From Acidobacteriota bacterium (GTDB lineage: Bacteria > Acidobacteriota > Terriglobia > Bryobacterales > UBA6623), in NCBI GenBank assembly GCA_016125275.1, contig WGMB01000003.1, positions 1,529,896 to 1,593,895 of the forward strand: a stretch of 64,000 nt of DNA, in the 5' to 3' direction. The notes under the pieces were generated by a model. It was not told where the DNA came from. It did no database searches and was given only the letters and a program-made list of their open reading frames with translations. The position numbers and the translations under genes are program-made. The first letter of the stretch is position 1. Every line of letters begins with the position of its first letter. Positions 1-10,366 of the stretch are shown piece after piece.

Positions 1-1014
1 GAAGCCGAGGTCGGCGACGACGTACAGGGCGAGGACCCCACCGTCAATCGGCTCGAAAGCCGCGCCGCCGAGATCCTCGGCAAGCAGGCCGCCGTCTACG
101 TCCCCTCCGGCACCATGGGCAACCAAGCCGCCATCAAGGCCCACACCCAACCCGGGCAAGAGATCATCTGTGAGGAACGCGCCCACATCATCCTCTACGA
201 GATGGGGATGCCGGCGGCCTTCTCCGGCTGCTTGGTGCGCGCCGTGCCCACGCCGGAAGGGATGCTGCGCTGGCAGGACATCACGCCCCGGCTGCGCCCG
301 GCGAGCGACCACTACCGCGGCACGGCGCTGATCGAGGTCGAAAACACGGTCAACATCGCCGGCGGCCGGGTCTACCCGCTCGAACAGCTCGCCGAGATCG
401 GCCGGGAAGCAAAGGCCGCCGGCGTGAAGGTTCACATGGACGGCGCGCGGGTATTCAACGCCGCCCTGGCTTCGGGCTGCGCCGTGTCGGACATCGCCGC
501 CACGGTGGATTCCATGTGCTTCTGCCTGTCCAAGGGCTTGGGCGCGCCGGTCGGCTCGATCGTGGTCGGGGACAAGGACTTCATCGAGGAAGTGCGGCTG
601 GTCCGCAAGGCCCTCGGCGGCGGCATGAGGCAGGCCGGCGTGATCGCCGCGGCCGGGCTGGTGGCGCTAGAGGAATCTCCGAAGCGCCTGCACGAGGACC
701 ACGAGAACGCGCAATACCTGGCCGGGGAGATCCGCCGGACCGACGGATTGCGTCTCGACCCCGATGTGGTCGAGACGAACATCCTGTTCTTCACCACGCT
801 GCCGGGCCGGATCCCCGGCGCGGAGCTGCGGCTGCGCCTCAAACAGCACGGCGTGCTGGTGAGCGGCGCGGGCGACCGCATCCGTATGGTCACGCACCAG
901 AACGTGGACCGCGCCGGCTGTGTGCGGGCGATCGAGGCGATCCGGGCGGAGCTCGCGCCGGCCGGGGAGTCCCAGGAGCGCCAAGCCCAGCCGGTGGGCG
1001 GCAGCGCCTACTGA
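1..1014 (+). CDS. ltaE: Low-specificity L-threonine aldolase (5' end cut by window edge)
   Basis: PLP enzyme of the threonine aldolase/beta-eliminating lyase family, which cleaves L-threonine or L-allo-threonine to glycine and acetaldehyde in the cytoplasm. The frame is open from base 1, and the first residues read EAEVGDDVQGEDPTVNRLE, the usual N-terminal active-site block, so only a short stretch (about 25 residues) is missing upstream. An ATG at 115 is internal. The PLP lysine lies in CLSKGLGAPVG, about residue 178 of the visible part, preceded by the HMDGARVFNA block that holds the PLP-contacting Asp and Arg. The stop codon overlaps the convergent ACT-domain gene by 7 bases. The family is clear; substrate stereospecificity cannot be read from sequence. 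Confidence 0.93.
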   Translation, partial: EAEVGDDVQGEDPTVNRLESRAAEILGKQAAVYVPSGTMGNQAAIKAHTQPGQEIICEERAHIILYEMGMPAAFSGCLVRAVPTPEGMLRWQDITPRLRPASDHYRGTALIEVENTVNIAGGRVYPLEQLAEIGREAKAAGVKVHMDGARVFNAALASGCAVSDIAATVDSMCFCLSKGLGAPVGSIVVGDKDFIEEVRLVRKALGGGMRQAGVIAAAGLVALEESPKRLHEDHENAQYLAGEIRRTDGLRLDPDVVETNILFFTTLPGRIPGAELRLRLKQHGVLVSGAGDRIRMVTHQNVDRAGCVRAIEAIRAELAPAGESQERQAQPVGGSAY

Positions 1015-1373
1015 GGCTCCTGCCGCTCCAGGATGCGGAGCGCCTCTTCGAACCGCTCCTGCTTGACCAGCAGGTAGTCGGTATCAAAGGTCGAGACCGC
1101 GAACACGCTGATGCCGGCTTGCGCCAGCGGCGCGGTCAGGCCCGCCAGCACGCCGACGAGGGCGAAGTCCAGAGTCCCGGCGACGCACAGGGCGCGCCAG
1201 CCGCGCTCGGCGCGAACCCCTTCGGGTACGCCCGCCGCCGCGCAGACGATCGACAGCTCTTCGGCCGTCCGGGTCACCGCGACCAAAGGTCCGCCGGCGG
1301 CCCAACTAGGGACCGCCTCGTGCGATTCCAGCCGGCACACGGCCAACTCGCCCTCCAGTGGTTGGAGCTTCAT
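1008..1373 (-). CDS. ACT domain-containing protein
   Basis: A 121-residue protein matching small stand-alone ACT-domain proteins. Its C-terminal half (about residues 65-118) shows the ACT pattern: TLDFALVGVLAGLTAPLAQAGISVFAVSTFDTDYLLV. The N-terminal half resembles the first ACT-like domain of the paired-ACT (CASTOR/aspartokinase-like) family. Such proteins usually bind amino acids; the ligand is not known here. Its start overlaps the stop of the upstream M20 peptidase gene (ATGA, 4 bases), so the two are probably translationally coupled. It runs convergently into the threonine aldolase gene with a 7-base overlap. Confidence 0.75.
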   Translation of the reverse strand: MKLQPLEGELAVCRLESHEAVPSWAAGGPLVAVTRTAEELSIVCAAAGVPEGVRAERGWRALCVAGTLDFALVGVLAGLTAPLAQAGISVFAVSTFDTDYLLVKQERFEEALRILERQEPQ

Positions 1374-2758
1374 CGCCCCGACGCCGCAACCTCGACGACC
1401 ACGCCGTACAGCGTCTGCACGTAGTCCTCGAAGGCCTCCACATAGAGGTATTCGTCCTTTCCGTGAATGCCGCCGCCGGGGTCCCAGGCGCCCTTGGCCG
1501 GACCAAAGCCGTAGCTGGGGATGCCGGCCGCCCGCAACTGCGCCGAGTCCGAGGCTCCGGTCGACATGCGAGGCAGCACGACGACGCCGGGGTGGCGTTC
1601 ACCCAGCACCTTCTCGAAGGCCTGGAACACCGGGCTCGACAGCGGCGAGGGCGGGTGCGCCGGCCGCGTCACCGGGTGCGGCACCAAGTCCACCAGCGGC
1701 TCGTCCATCACGGCCTTCAGCCGCGAGAAGAACTCCTCCGGGTCCTCGCCCGGCAGCGCCCGAATATCCACGGTCGCCTCGGCGTCCGCCGGGATGACGT
1801 TCTTCTGGTAGCCGCCGCGCACAATCGTCGGCACGATCGAAGTGCGAATCATCGAGTAGTAGTAGGGGTTGATGGCGCGCAGATCCTCTTGCAGCTCCTC
1901 GCTCACGTCGCCGTCGAGCAGCCGCCGGTAGACCGCGGCTTCGGAGGGCGGCGCCACGCCGGCCAACCGCTCGAAGTACGTGCGGGTGGTCTCGTTGAGC
2001 TCCACTGGGGTCTCGTAGGCCGAGAGCTTCGCGAGCGCGCGCGACAGTGTGACCACCGGGTTGTCCTTCTTGGGCACCGATCCGTGGCCGGAAGTCCCCT
2101 TGGCCCGCAGGTCCATGCGCCGCGGCGTCTTCTCGGCCGTGCCCACTTCAAAGGACGTGAAGCGGAAGCCCCGTTCGAATACCCCGCCGCCGCCTTCGTT
2201 GATGGCGTACTCGGCGTCGATCAGGTCGCGCTTGTTCTCCAGCATCCAGGTGATGCCACTGAGCCCGCCGGCTTCCTCGTCGGCCACGCCCAGGAAGATC
2301 ACATCGCGGTCGAGCTTCACGCCCAGGCGCGCGAGCTGTAGAAGCACGGTCAGCTCAGCGGCGACCACGCTCTTGTCGTCGCCCGCTCCGCGGCCGTAGA
2401 GGATGCCGTCCTTGATGGCGCCACCGAAGGCGTCGAACGACCATTCGCTCGGGTCGACCGTGACGACATCCGTGTGGCCCAGCAGCAGCAAGGGACGCTT
2501 GGCGCCGGAGCCCTTCAGCCGCGCCACGATCGAGGCGCGCTTCTCCGACGGCCCGACGATCACCGAGTCGATGCCGTCGGCCTTCAGCCGGTCGGCCAGA
2601 TACCGCGCGGCCAGGATCTCATTGCCTTCCGGCTGCGAGGTGTCCAGCCGCACCAAATCGACCAGCGTCTGGACCGCTTCGGCCTTCACGGCGGGCCAAT
2701 CGGGCTCCTGGGCGGAGCAGAGAGAGAAAAGTAGCAGCGTCAGCCCGGCGACTCGCAT
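1370..2758 (-). CDS. Secreted M20/M25/M40 family metallopeptidase
   Basis: A 462-residue di-zinc aminoacylase/carboxypeptidase-type hydrolase that probably cleaves peptides or N-acyl amino acids outside the cytoplasm. The first 16 residues are a short signal peptide ending CSAQ. Metal-site motifs are all visible: GHTDVV (His95, Asp97), GRGAGDDKS (bridging Asp about 127) and ADEEAGG (the adjacent Glu161/Glu162 serve as general base and ligand). A typical dimerisation (lid) domain occupies the middle, and a late block STGASDSAQLRAAGIPSYG completes the fold. Length is normal for the family. Its stop overlaps the start of the ACT-domain gene, suggesting a two-gene operon. Confidence 0.88.
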   Translation of the reverse strand: MRVAGLTLLLFSLCSAQEPDWPAVKAEAVQTLVDLVRLDTSQPEGNEILAARYLADRLKADGIDSVIVGPSEKRASIVARLKGSGAKRPLLLLGHTDVVTVDPSEWSFDAFGGAIKDGILYGRGAGDDKSVVAAELTVLLQLARLGVKLDRDVIFLGVADEEAGGLSGITWMLENKRDLIDAEYAINEGGGGVFERGFRFTSFEVGTAEKTPRRMDLRAKGTSGHGSVPKKDNPVVTLSRALAKLSAYETPVELNETTRTYFERLAGVAPPSEAAVYRRLLDGDVSEELQEDLRAINPYYYSMIRTSIVPTIVRGGYQKNVIPADAEATVDIRALPGEDPEEFFSRLKAVMDEPLVDLVPHPVTRPAHPPSPLSSPVFQAFEKVLGERHPGVVVLPRMSTGASDSAQLRAAGIPSYGFGPAKGAWDPGGGIHGKDEYLYVEAFEDYVQTLYGVVVEVAASGR

Positions 2759-2814
2759 CCAACTACGATAGCGGGCCGGATCGGGTTCTCCTAGAGGGGT
2801 CCGATCCGGTTCGA

Positions 2815-3324
2815 CTACAGGAGGGAGCGGATGTAGTTAACGACCTCAGGGCGCATCCAGTTCTCCGGCCCGGGGTACTCGCGCACCACGTAGCCGTCCC
2901 GGTCGATAAGATACGACTCAGGGTACAGATATGTGCCGTACTCGGCGGGAACGTCGCGGAGCGGGTCGCGGACGGTGGGGAAGGTGATGCCGAAGCGCTC
3001 GAGGAAGGCGTCGTAGGCCTGCTTGTCCTCGTCGATGCTGACGCCGAGCACGACCAGGCCTTTGTCACTGAGCTCTTCATGCAGCCGATTCAGAGAAGGA
3101 GTCTCCTGCACGCAGGGTCCGCACCAGGTCGCCCAGAAGTTGAGCAGAACGTACTTGCCGCGGTAGTCTTCGAGCGAAACGCCCTGGCCGCTGTCCGTGG
3201 TCAGCGTAAAGCCCGGAGCGCGGTCGCCGACGTCGACGTTGTGCTTGCGCAGATAGGGTTCGACGCGCCACAGCAGCGCCGCGCCAAGGACGACCGTCAG
3301 GCCCCAGATCGTGATTTCCTTCAT
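2815..3324 (-). CDS. TlpA/ResA-like thiol-disulfide oxidoreductase
   Basis: A 169-residue membrane-anchored thioredoxin-fold protein of the AhpC/TSA-TlpA group, facing the periplasm. One N-terminal hydrophobic segment (residues about 4-20) acts as an uncleaved anchor. The redox site is NFWATWCGPCVQETP with Cys68 and Cys71, followed by GVSIDED and the PESYLID cis-proline-region block. I chose the ATG at 3324; a TTG eight codons upstream is also open but has no better ribosome site. Likely roles are cytochrome c maturation or general disulfide reduction; no neighbour here decides between them. Confidence 0.85.
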   Translation of the reverse strand: MKEITIWGLTVVLGAALLWRVEPYLRKHNVDVGDRAPGFTLTTDSGQGVSLEDYRGKYVLLNFWATWCGPCVQETPSLNRLHEELSDKGLVVLGVSIDEDKQAYDAFLERFGITFPTVRDPLRDVPAEYGTYLYPESYLIDRDGYVVREYPGPENWMRPEVVNYIRSLL

Positions 3325-3381
3325 CGAGCTTGCCACCGCCGTGTACAAATTCTAGTTTGAGTTTTGTCGAGGATCTGATTC

Positions 3382-3816
3382 ATGTTCCTGATCACGCGAA
3401 AGGCCGAGTTCTCGGCTTCGCACCGTCTCGCCCGGCCGGATTGGTCGGCAGAGCAGAACGCCGCCGTGTTCGGCCTCGAAAGCCAGACGCATGGGCACAA
3501 CTACGTCCTCGAAGTCACCGTCGCAGGTCAGGTCGATCCTACCCACGGCATGATCATGGATCTCAAAGAGCTCAAGGATATTATCAACGATGAGGTGGTC
3601 GAGCCGTGGGACCATCGCCATCTCAACCATGAAGCGCCGCCGTTCGACCGCATCGTGCCGACGGCGGAGAACCTCGCCGCCGAGATCTGGCGCCGGCTCG
3701 AACCGAAGATTTCGCGCGACGCCGCTCATCTGCATTCGATCCGTTTGTACGAGACGCCGGATCTGTATGTCGATTTCGCGGGCCCCGGCGCGGTCGATGA
3801 CAAGGAGGGCCGCTGA
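3382..3816 (+). CDS. 6-pyruvoyltetrahydropterin synthase family protein, PTPS-III-like (Cys replaced by Glu)
   Basis: A 144-residue T-fold pterin enzyme. The zinc ligands are present: His14 in SASHRL, and His37/His39 in ESQTHGH. The usual catalytic Cys of QueD/PTPS is absent; the motif is ExxxHGH with Glu33. That signature is described for PTPS-III, which converts dihydroneopterin triphosphate to hydroxymethyldihydropterin and can replace FolB in folate synthesis. The Asp-His pair (WDHRH, Asp77/His78) is kept. It is followed with a 1-base overlap (TGATG) by a Cys-containing paralogue and then by folE, which makes its substrate. A GAGGA ribosome site precedes the ATG. The assignment to PTPS-III is by motif, not by test. 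Confidence 0.82.
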   Translation: MFLITRKAEFSASHRLARPDWSAEQNAAVFGLESQTHGHNYVLEVTVAGQVDPTHGMIMDLKELKDIINDEVVEPWDHRHLNHEAPPFDRIVPTAENLAAEIWRRLEPKISRDAAHLHSIRLYETPDLYVDFAGPGAVDDKEGR

Positions 3817-4235
3817 TGCGCCTGAGCCGCCGATATCAGTTCTGCGCCTCGCACCGCCTGCACCTGGATTCGCTCAGCGGCGATGAAAACCGCGAGCTGT
3901 TCGGCAAGTGCAACAACCCTTACGGCCACGGCCACGACTACATTCTGCACGTGAGCGTCGCCGGAGAGGTCGACCCGGAAACCGGCAGGATCGTCGATCG
4001 CGACGTCCTCGACCGCATCGTGCGCGAAGACGTTCTGCCGCGCATCGACCACAAGGACATGAACGCCGCCGTGCCGGAGTTCCGCGACCTCAACCCCACC
4101 ACCGAGAACCTGGCCAAGGTGATCGGCGACTGGTTGTGCGCCGCCTTCCGCAACCGCCTGCCCGCTGGGCCGCGGCTGAGCGCGATCCGCCTCGAGGAGA
4201 CCGGTCGCAACACGTTCGATCTTTCGATGGAGTAG
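3816..4235 (+). CDS. 6-pyruvoyltetrahydropterin synthase, PTPS-II (eukaryote)-like
   Basis: A 139-residue T-fold enzyme with the full PTPS catalytic set: His13 in CASHRL, Cys32 in [14 protein letters not shown], zinc ligands His38/His40 and Asp78/His79 in RIDHKDMN. The spacing Cx5HGH matches the animal-type PTPS that makes 6-pyruvoyltetrahydropterin from dihydroneopterin triphosphate, rather than the CxxxHGH of QueD. It may therefore feed a tetrahydropterin cofactor; a queuosine role cannot be excluded, but no other que gene is present. It is translationally coupled to the PTPS-III-like gene (TGATG) and sits 2 bases before folE, so the three form one operon. Confidence 0.85.
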   Translation: MRLSRRYQFCASHRLHLDSLSGDENRELFGKCNNPYGHGHDYILHVSVAGEVDPETGRIVDRDVLDRIVREDVLPRIDHKDMNAAVPEFRDLNPTTENLAKVIGDWLCAAFRNRLPAGPRLSAIRLEETGRNTFDLSME

Positions 4236-4237
4236 AA

Positions 4238-4864
4238 ATGCATCATTCTTTGGCTGATTTGGAGCTGGCGGCGAGCGAGAGCGAGAGCGATGGCCCCAAC
4301 CAGCGCATCGTCGAGCTGACACGCGAGCTGCTGACCGAGGTCGGCGAAGACCCCGAGCGCGACGGGCTGCTCAAGACGCCCGAACGCGTCTCGCGAGCGT
4401 GGTCGGACCTGACCTCGGGCTATCGCATGAACGCCAAGGAGCTGCTCAACGACGCCCTGTTCGACGTGACCTACGACGAGATGGTCATCGTCAAGGACAT
4501 CGAGCTGTTCTCGCTGTGCGAGCACCACCTGCTGCCCTTCTACGGCAAGGCGCACGTGGCCTACATCCCGCGCAACAAGGTGATCGGGCTAAGCAAGGTG
4601 GCCCGGCTGGTGGATATGTTCGCCCGCCGGCTGCAGGTGCAGGAGAGGCTGACGCGACAGGTGGCCGACGCCATCCAGGAAGCGATCAACCCGGTCGGCG
4701 TGGGCGTGGTGTGCGAGGCGCGCCACCTGTGCATGATGATGCGCGGCGTGGAGAAGCAGCATTCGGCCACCATCACCAGCGCCATGCTCGGCGACTTCCG
4801 CGACAACCACAAGACGCGCGAGGAGTTCCTGGCCTTGGTGAGCCGCCGCTCGAACGGCGCCTGA
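4238..4864 (+). CDS. folE: GTP cyclohydrolase I
   Basis: A 208-residue enzyme that converts GTP to 7,8-dihydroneopterin triphosphate, the entry step to folate and biopterin. Zinc ligands are visible as Cys94 and His97 in LCEHHLLPF and Cys165 in [11 protein letters not shown]. The GTP-binding blocks [17 protein letters not shown] and KQHSATITS are intact. I chose the ATG at 4238, which has a GGAG site within the last codons of the upstream gene; longer upstream reading in this frame overlaps the PTPS gene and looks non-coding. It is the third gene of the pterin operon and supplies the substrate of both PTPS-family proteins before it. Confidence 0.96.
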   Translation: MHHSLADLELAASESESDGPNQRIVELTRELLTEVGEDPERDGLLKTPERVSRAWSDLTSGYRMNAKELLNDALFDVTYDEMVIVKDIELFSLCEHHLLPFYGKAHVAYIPRNKVIGLSKVARLVDMFARRLQVQERLTRQVADAIQEAINPVGVGVVCEARHLCMMMRGVEKQHSATITSAMLGDFRDNHKTREEFLALVSRRSNGA

Positions 4865-4876
4865 GCCCAACGGCGT

Positions 4877-5617
4877 TCAGGGCTTCACGACTTCGAGCCA
4901 GGTCTTGGCCATCAGCCCGTGGCCGGCGGCGGTCGGGTGTACGCCGTCGGCGGCCCAGTAGGCGGGCTCGGCGTGCTTGAGGGCGTCATTGAACATCGCC
5001 TGGAAGGGCACCCAGTCGGCGCCGGCGGCCTTGGCGACGCGCTCGGCGGCGGCGCGCCGCTGCTCCATCTCCGGGAACCACGCGTCAGTGACCGCGCCGC
5101 AGCGCAGCACGAACGGCTCACAGACGATGATGCGGGTGTAGGGCATGGCCTTGCGCGTCCGCTCCAGCAGCGCCGCGTACCCCTTCTCGTAGCTCTCCAC
5201 CGTACCGTCGTACTTGCCGTTGAGTTTGTGCCAGATGTCGTTGACGCCAATGAGGATGCTCAGCATGTCGGGCTTGATGTCGAGCGTATCGGCCTGCCAG
5301 CGCGCTTCCAGATCCGGAACCTTGTTGCCGGAGATGCCACGGTTGAACACCCGCAAGCCGTCTTGCGCTCGGCGGGCCAGCAGATGCGCGCCGATGAGCA
5401 GCGGGTAGCCGCGGCCCAGCCCGGCCGAATCATTGGCTGCCGTCCGTTCCCGGTTCCGCCCCGCGTCAGTGATCGAGTCGCCTTGAAACAGCAGCACGCC
5501 GGTGGGCGTGAGCGGCTTCTTGGAGGCGCCGAAGGCCTGCGTGGCGGCTCCGAACAGAGCCGCCGAGCGCATCCATTCGCGCCGGGAAGGAAGGGGCAAT
5601 TCGAGCTTGTTCGGCAT
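4877..5617 (-). CDS. SGNH/GDSL-type hydrolase, Tat-exported
   Basis: A 246-residue esterase/lipase-fold protein. The SGNH blocks are clear: FQGDSITDAG (nucleophile Ser), RGISGNKVPDLEAR (oxyanion Gly/Asn region), GVNDIW (Asn) and DGVHPTAAGH (Asp and His). It is probably an acetyl- or acylesterase on carbohydrate or lipid. The N terminus carries a twin-arginine-like motif SRREWMRSAALFGAA, implying export as a folded protein. I chose the ATG at 5617; a GTG six codons upstream is possible, and neither has a good ribosome site. It converges on folE with a 12-base gap. Confidence 0.85.
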   Translation of the reverse strand: MPNKLELPLPSRREWMRSAALFGAATQAFGASKKPLTPTGVLLFQGDSITDAGRNRERTAANDSAGLGRGYPLLIGAHLLARRAQDGLRVFNRGISGNKVPDLEARWQADTLDIKPDMLSILIGVNDIWHKLNGKYDGTVESYEKGYAALLERTRKAMPYTRIIVCEPFVLRCGAVTDAWFPEMEQRRAAAERVAKAAGADWVPFQAMFNDALKHAEPAYWAADGVHPTAAGHGLMAKTWLEVVKP

Positions 5618-5686
5618 GTCGGCGGTCTCGCGCACGATTACACTAGCACGACCCGCGGCGACGGCGGCGACCGCGCAACCCGCTGC

Positions 5687-5692
5687 TACAAT
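5687..5692 (+). promoter_or_regulatory. Candidate -10 element (TACAAT) of the CPBP protease gene
   Basis: The hexamer TACAAT in the context GCTACAATTTCAGC lies about 40 bases before the ATG at 5734. The same GCTACNNT pattern recurs before many genes in this window. No convincing -35 box is seen. Confidence 0.4.
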
Positions 5693-5733
5693 TTCAGCGT
5701 ACCGGAGCGGCGGACGCGCTCTTCGGCAAACGG

Positions 5734-6633
5734 ATGTGGACCGAAGGCGAATCCGCGACTGCCCTGCGCTGGGCCCACGCCGGCTCCGGCCTGGCTTGGG
5801 CGTTGGTGTTCTACGTCAGCGGCTTCGTCGCCGTGCAGTTGACGGCGTGGATGCTGCGTCCGCTGACCGACGACCGGCTGCTGCTGTCGGCCCTGCCTGT
5901 GGCCGCGGTCGCGTTGCTGCTGAACCTGCTGCTCCCGCTGCCGCTGGGCGTTCGCCGCTGGAGCGGCCTCGGGCTCCACTTCGATCGCGCCGCCTGGTTC
6001 CAGGCCGGACTGGGGCTGCTGCTCAGCGCCGCTCTGGCCGCCGCGGTGGTCGGCGTCCAACTAGCGCTCGGCTTGGTGGAGATCGAGCCGGCCGTCCCCT
6101 CGGATCCGCTCTTCGCGGGACCGCTGGGCGGCCCTGGGCTGGCGGCCGGGTTCTTCGCCGTAGCGGCGGCGGGCGAAGAGCTGGCCTTTCGCGGCTACGG
6201 CTTTCAGCAGCTCGCCCGGGCCTTCACGCCCGCCGGCGCCGCCGTGGCAACGGCCGTCTTCTTCGGCTTCGTGCATGGCGACAATCCGGCGGTCACCGAG
6301 CTCGCCGTCGCTAACACCATCTTGTTCGGGCTGATCTTCGGGCTGGCCCTGGTCTGGTCGCGCTCCTGGTGGCTGCCTTTTGGTCTGCACCTGGGATGGA
6401 ACTTGACATTGGGCCTCCTGGGCGCCCGGATTAGTGGCATTACAATGAAGATATCGTGGCGCGAAATCGTCGTCTTGGACCACAGCGTCTGGGGGGGAGG
6501 TTTCTATGGGCCGGAGGCGAGCCTGCTGGCTACCCTCGGCGCCGCCGCGATGGCGGCGGTGTTGTGGCGGGTCCGGCGGCCGGTCGCCTGCCATTTGATT
6601 TGGAGCGACGCCGCTGATTTGGAGCAACGCTGA
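5734..6633 (+). CDS. CPBP family intramembrane glutamic endopeptidase
   Basis: A 299-residue integral membrane protein with about eight hydrophobic segments. It carries the Abi/CPBP motifs: EELAFRGYGFQQL (motif 1, paired Glu plus Arg), FFGFVHG (motif 2, His) and a third hydrophilic-in-membrane block with His in PFGLHLGWN. The family includes Rce1-type CAAX proteases and bacterial proteins linked to immunity or signalling. The substrate is unknown, and no prenylation gene lies nearby. A TACAAT element sits about 40 bases upstream, so the gene probably has its own promoter. Confidence 0.85.
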   Translation: MWTEGESATALRWAHAGSGLAWALVFYVSGFVAVQLTAWMLRPLTDDRLLLSALPVAAVALLLNLLLPLPLGVRRWSGLGLHFDRAAWFQAGLGLLLSAALAAAVVGVQLALGLVEIEPAVPSDPLFAGPLGGPGLAAGFFAVAAAGEELAFRGYGFQQLARAFTPAGAAVATAVFFGFVHGDNPAVTELAVANTILFGLIFGLALVWSRSWWLPFGLHLGWNLTLGLLGARISGITMKISWREIVVLDHSVWGGGFYGPEASLLATLGAAAMAAVLWRVRRPVACHLIWSDAADLEQR

Positions 6634-6654
6634 GGCGGGCTCGGGAGGTGAGGC

Positions 6655-8516
<1,862 letters not shown>

Positions 8517-8545
8517 CCCGAAGGCGCCCGCTCACGGCAAACAGC

Positions 8546-8576
8546 AACGCCCGGCTTCCGCAAGGAGCCGGGCGTT
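8546..8576 (+). terminator. Hairpin terminator after gap
   Basis: An 11-bp perfect stem (AACGCCCGGCT at 8546-8556 pairs with 8566-8576) with a 9-base loop lies between the convergent gap and GMC oxidoreductase genes. It is followed by a short, T-poor tail (GTCC), so it may act in both directions or need Rho. Confidence 0.7.
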
Positions 8577-8601
8577 GTCCATTTGCGGGTCGGAAGAAGC
8601 C

Positions 8602-10293
8602 CTAGGCCAGCTCGCCCTTCTTGAGGCCGTCCTGAATGTAGTCGCAGGCCCGGCCGGTAATCGCCATCATCGACAAGGTCGGGTTCTGGCAGGCGATCGA
8701 GACGTAGGCGGCGCCGTCGGTCACAAAAAGATTCTTCACATCCCAAGCCTGCGCGTACTGGTTGAGCACGCCCTGCTTGGGGCTGGCGCTCATACGCGCC
8801 GTGCCGACCTCGTGGATGCAGAAGCCGGGCGCAGAGGGAGCGCCGGTCATATGCACGTTCTTGTGGCCGGTGGCTTCGAGCATCTCCGCGGCCTGCTCGC
8901 GAGCGTCGTTCCAGAGCTTGTACTCGTTGTCGCCCCAGGCCATGTGGATCTTGAGCGTGGGGATGCCCCAGGCGTCCTTCTTCTCCGGGTTGATCTCCAC
9001 GCGATTCTCGTAGCGCGGCAGGCACTCGCACCAGGCACCGAAGCTCGTCCGCCAGCGGGCGTTCTTGTGCACGGCCTCCTTATATTGCTTGCCGAAGCCG
9101 GACGCGCCCATGTCGAACTGCGGGCTGCTGCCGCCCTGGAAGCCGTAGCCCCGGATGAAGCCGTTCGTGTGTGTGCGGTCAATGTTGCGGAAGCGCGGGA
9201 TATACATCCCGTTCGGCCGCCGCGGCGGGCCGTTCCACGGCTTCGCCGGCAGGTCGTCCATCTCGCCGGAGGCGCCGCCCTGGAAGATGTGGTCCATCAG
9301 GTAGTGGCCCAGCGCGCCCGAGGAGTTCGCCAGTCCGCCGGGAGCCGAGTTGAGCAGGATGCGGGTGGACTCGAGCGTCGAGGCGCACAGCATCACGACC
9401 TTCGAGCGCAGCTCCTTGATCTCGCGCGTTTGGGCGTCCACGTAGGCGATCCCGGAGGCCCGCCCAGTACGTTTGTCCATCACCACGTGGCTCACCGGCG
9501 CGTCAGGGATGAGCGTGAGGTTGCCGGTGGCCTCGGCCGCCTTCAAGGTCGTGAACGGGCTGGAGTAATACGAGTAGGTGATGCAGCCGTGGTTGCAGGG
9601 CCCGCAGTAGTGGCAGGCGGGCCGGCCGTTGTGGTCCCGCGTGATGATGGCCGTGCGACCGATGGTGGCTACCCGCCCCATCTTGCCCTTCACGCGTTCA
9701 CGAAAGCGCGTCTCCCCGCAGGTGAAGCCCATCGGCGGCAGGAACTCCGAGTCCGGGAGCTGTTCCAGCCCTTCCGGCAGGCCGCTGACGCCGATGTAGC
9801 GCTCGACCTTCTGGTAGTAGGGAATGAGGTCCTTGTACTCGATGGGCCAGTCGATGCCGTAGCCGTCGCGGCTGGCCGCCTTGAGGTCGAGATTGCCCAT
9901 ACGGTAGGATTGCCGGCCCCAGGTCAGCGACCGGCCGCCGACCTTGCGGACGCGGATCCAGCGGAACGGCTTGCCCTTCTCGACTTCATAGGGGTTCTCG
10001 ATGTCGTTGACGAACCACTTGTAGTTGCCCTCCTTGCAACCGGAGGTGAGGCTCTGCATGGGACGCATGCGCTCCATCTCGGGCGAGGAAGGGTTGCTGA
10101 CTTCGCGGTATTTGTAGTCGTACGGCTGGAGGTGCTCGGTGAACTCGCTCTCGCTCACGGTGGAGCCCGCTTCCACGACGGCGACTTTGAGTCCGGCCTC
10201 GCAGAGCTCTTTGGCGGCCCAGCCGCCGGTGCAGCCGGAGCCGACTACGATGACGTCGAAGTCCTGTTTGTCGCGGGCGATGACCTGAAGCAT
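8602..10293 (-). CDS. GMC family oxidoreductase
   Basis: A 563-residue FAD-dependent alcohol/sugar oxidoreductase of the glucose-methanol-choline family. The FAD-binding motif VVGSGCTGGWAAKELCEAG is at residues 15-35, and the C-terminal motif (VTDGAAYVSIACQNPTLSMMAITGRACDYI) contains the second FAD block. Catalytic His residues are likely in HEVGTARM and near the C-terminal block. A cysteine-rich stretch CHYCGPCNHGCITYSY in the middle is typical of the subgroup that pairs with a gluconate dehydrogenase-like small subunit and a cytochrome, but neither partner lies beside it. No signal peptide is visible. A TAGAAT -10 element lies 10 bases before the ATG. Confidence 0.9.
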   Translation of the reverse strand: MLQVIARDKQDFDVIVVGSGCTGGWAAKELCEAGLKVAVVEAGSTVSESEFTEHLQPYDYKYREVSNPSSPEMERMRPMQSLTSGCKEGNYKWFVNDIENPYEVEKGKPFRWIRVRKVGGRSLTWGRQSYRMGNLDLKAASRDGYGIDWPIEYKDLIPYYQKVERYIGVSGLPEGLEQLPDSEFLPPMGFTCGETRFRERVKGKMGRVATIGRTAIITRDHNGRPACHYCGPCNHGCITYSYYSSPFTTLKAAEATGNLTLIPDAPVSHVVMDKRTGRASGIAYVDAQTREIKELRSKVVMLCASTLESTRILLNSAPGGLANSSGALGHYLMDHIFQGGASGEMDDLPAKPWNGPPRRPNGMYIPRFRNIDRTHTNGFIRGYGFQGGSSPQFDMGASGFGKQYKEAVHKNARWRTSFGAWCECLPRYENRVEINPEKKDAWGIPTLKIHMAWGDNEYKLWNDAREQAAEMLEATGHKNVHMTGAPSAPGFCIHEVGTARMSASPKQGVLNQYAQAWDVKNLFVTDGAAYVSIACQNPTLSMMAITGRACDYIQDGLKKGELA

Positions 10294-10302
10294 AGCCCTG
10301 TG

Positions 10303-10308
10303 ATTCTA
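10303..10308 (-). promoter_or_regulatory. Candidate -10 element (TAGAAT) of the GMC oxidoreductase gene
   Basis: Read on the minus strand the sequence is GCTAGAATCACAGGGCT followed by the ATG at 10293. The predicted transcription start falls within a few bases of the start codon, implying a very short leader. Confidence 0.4.
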
Positions 10309-10320
10309 GCAATGTGGCGT

Positions 10321-10348
10321 TTGGGGGCGGCGGGGGATGGCCTACAAT
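10321..10348 (+). promoter_or_regulatory. Candidate promoter of the TIR-domain two-gene unit
   Basis: TTGGGG (10321-10326) and TACAAT (10343-10348) are separated by 16 bases. Transcription would start near 10355, upstream of the ATG at 10367 but downstream of the alternative ATG at 10337, which supports the shorter protein. Confidence 0.4.
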
Positions 10349-10366
10349 GAGGCTGGCGAGACAGCC

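Noticed and set aside
3908-4237. N-terminal extension of FolE by 110 residues
   Set aside because: The extension is an out-of-frame reading of the PTPS gene; the ATG at 4238 has a ribosome site and fits the family length.
8575-10350. 591-codon plus-strand open frame opposite the GMC oxidoreductase
   Set aside because: The minus strand has complete FAD motifs over the whole length; the plus-strand product has none.
10337-10366. Longer N terminus of the TIR protein
   Set aside because: The first ATG lies before the predicted transcription start, and the added residues do not belong to the TIR fold.
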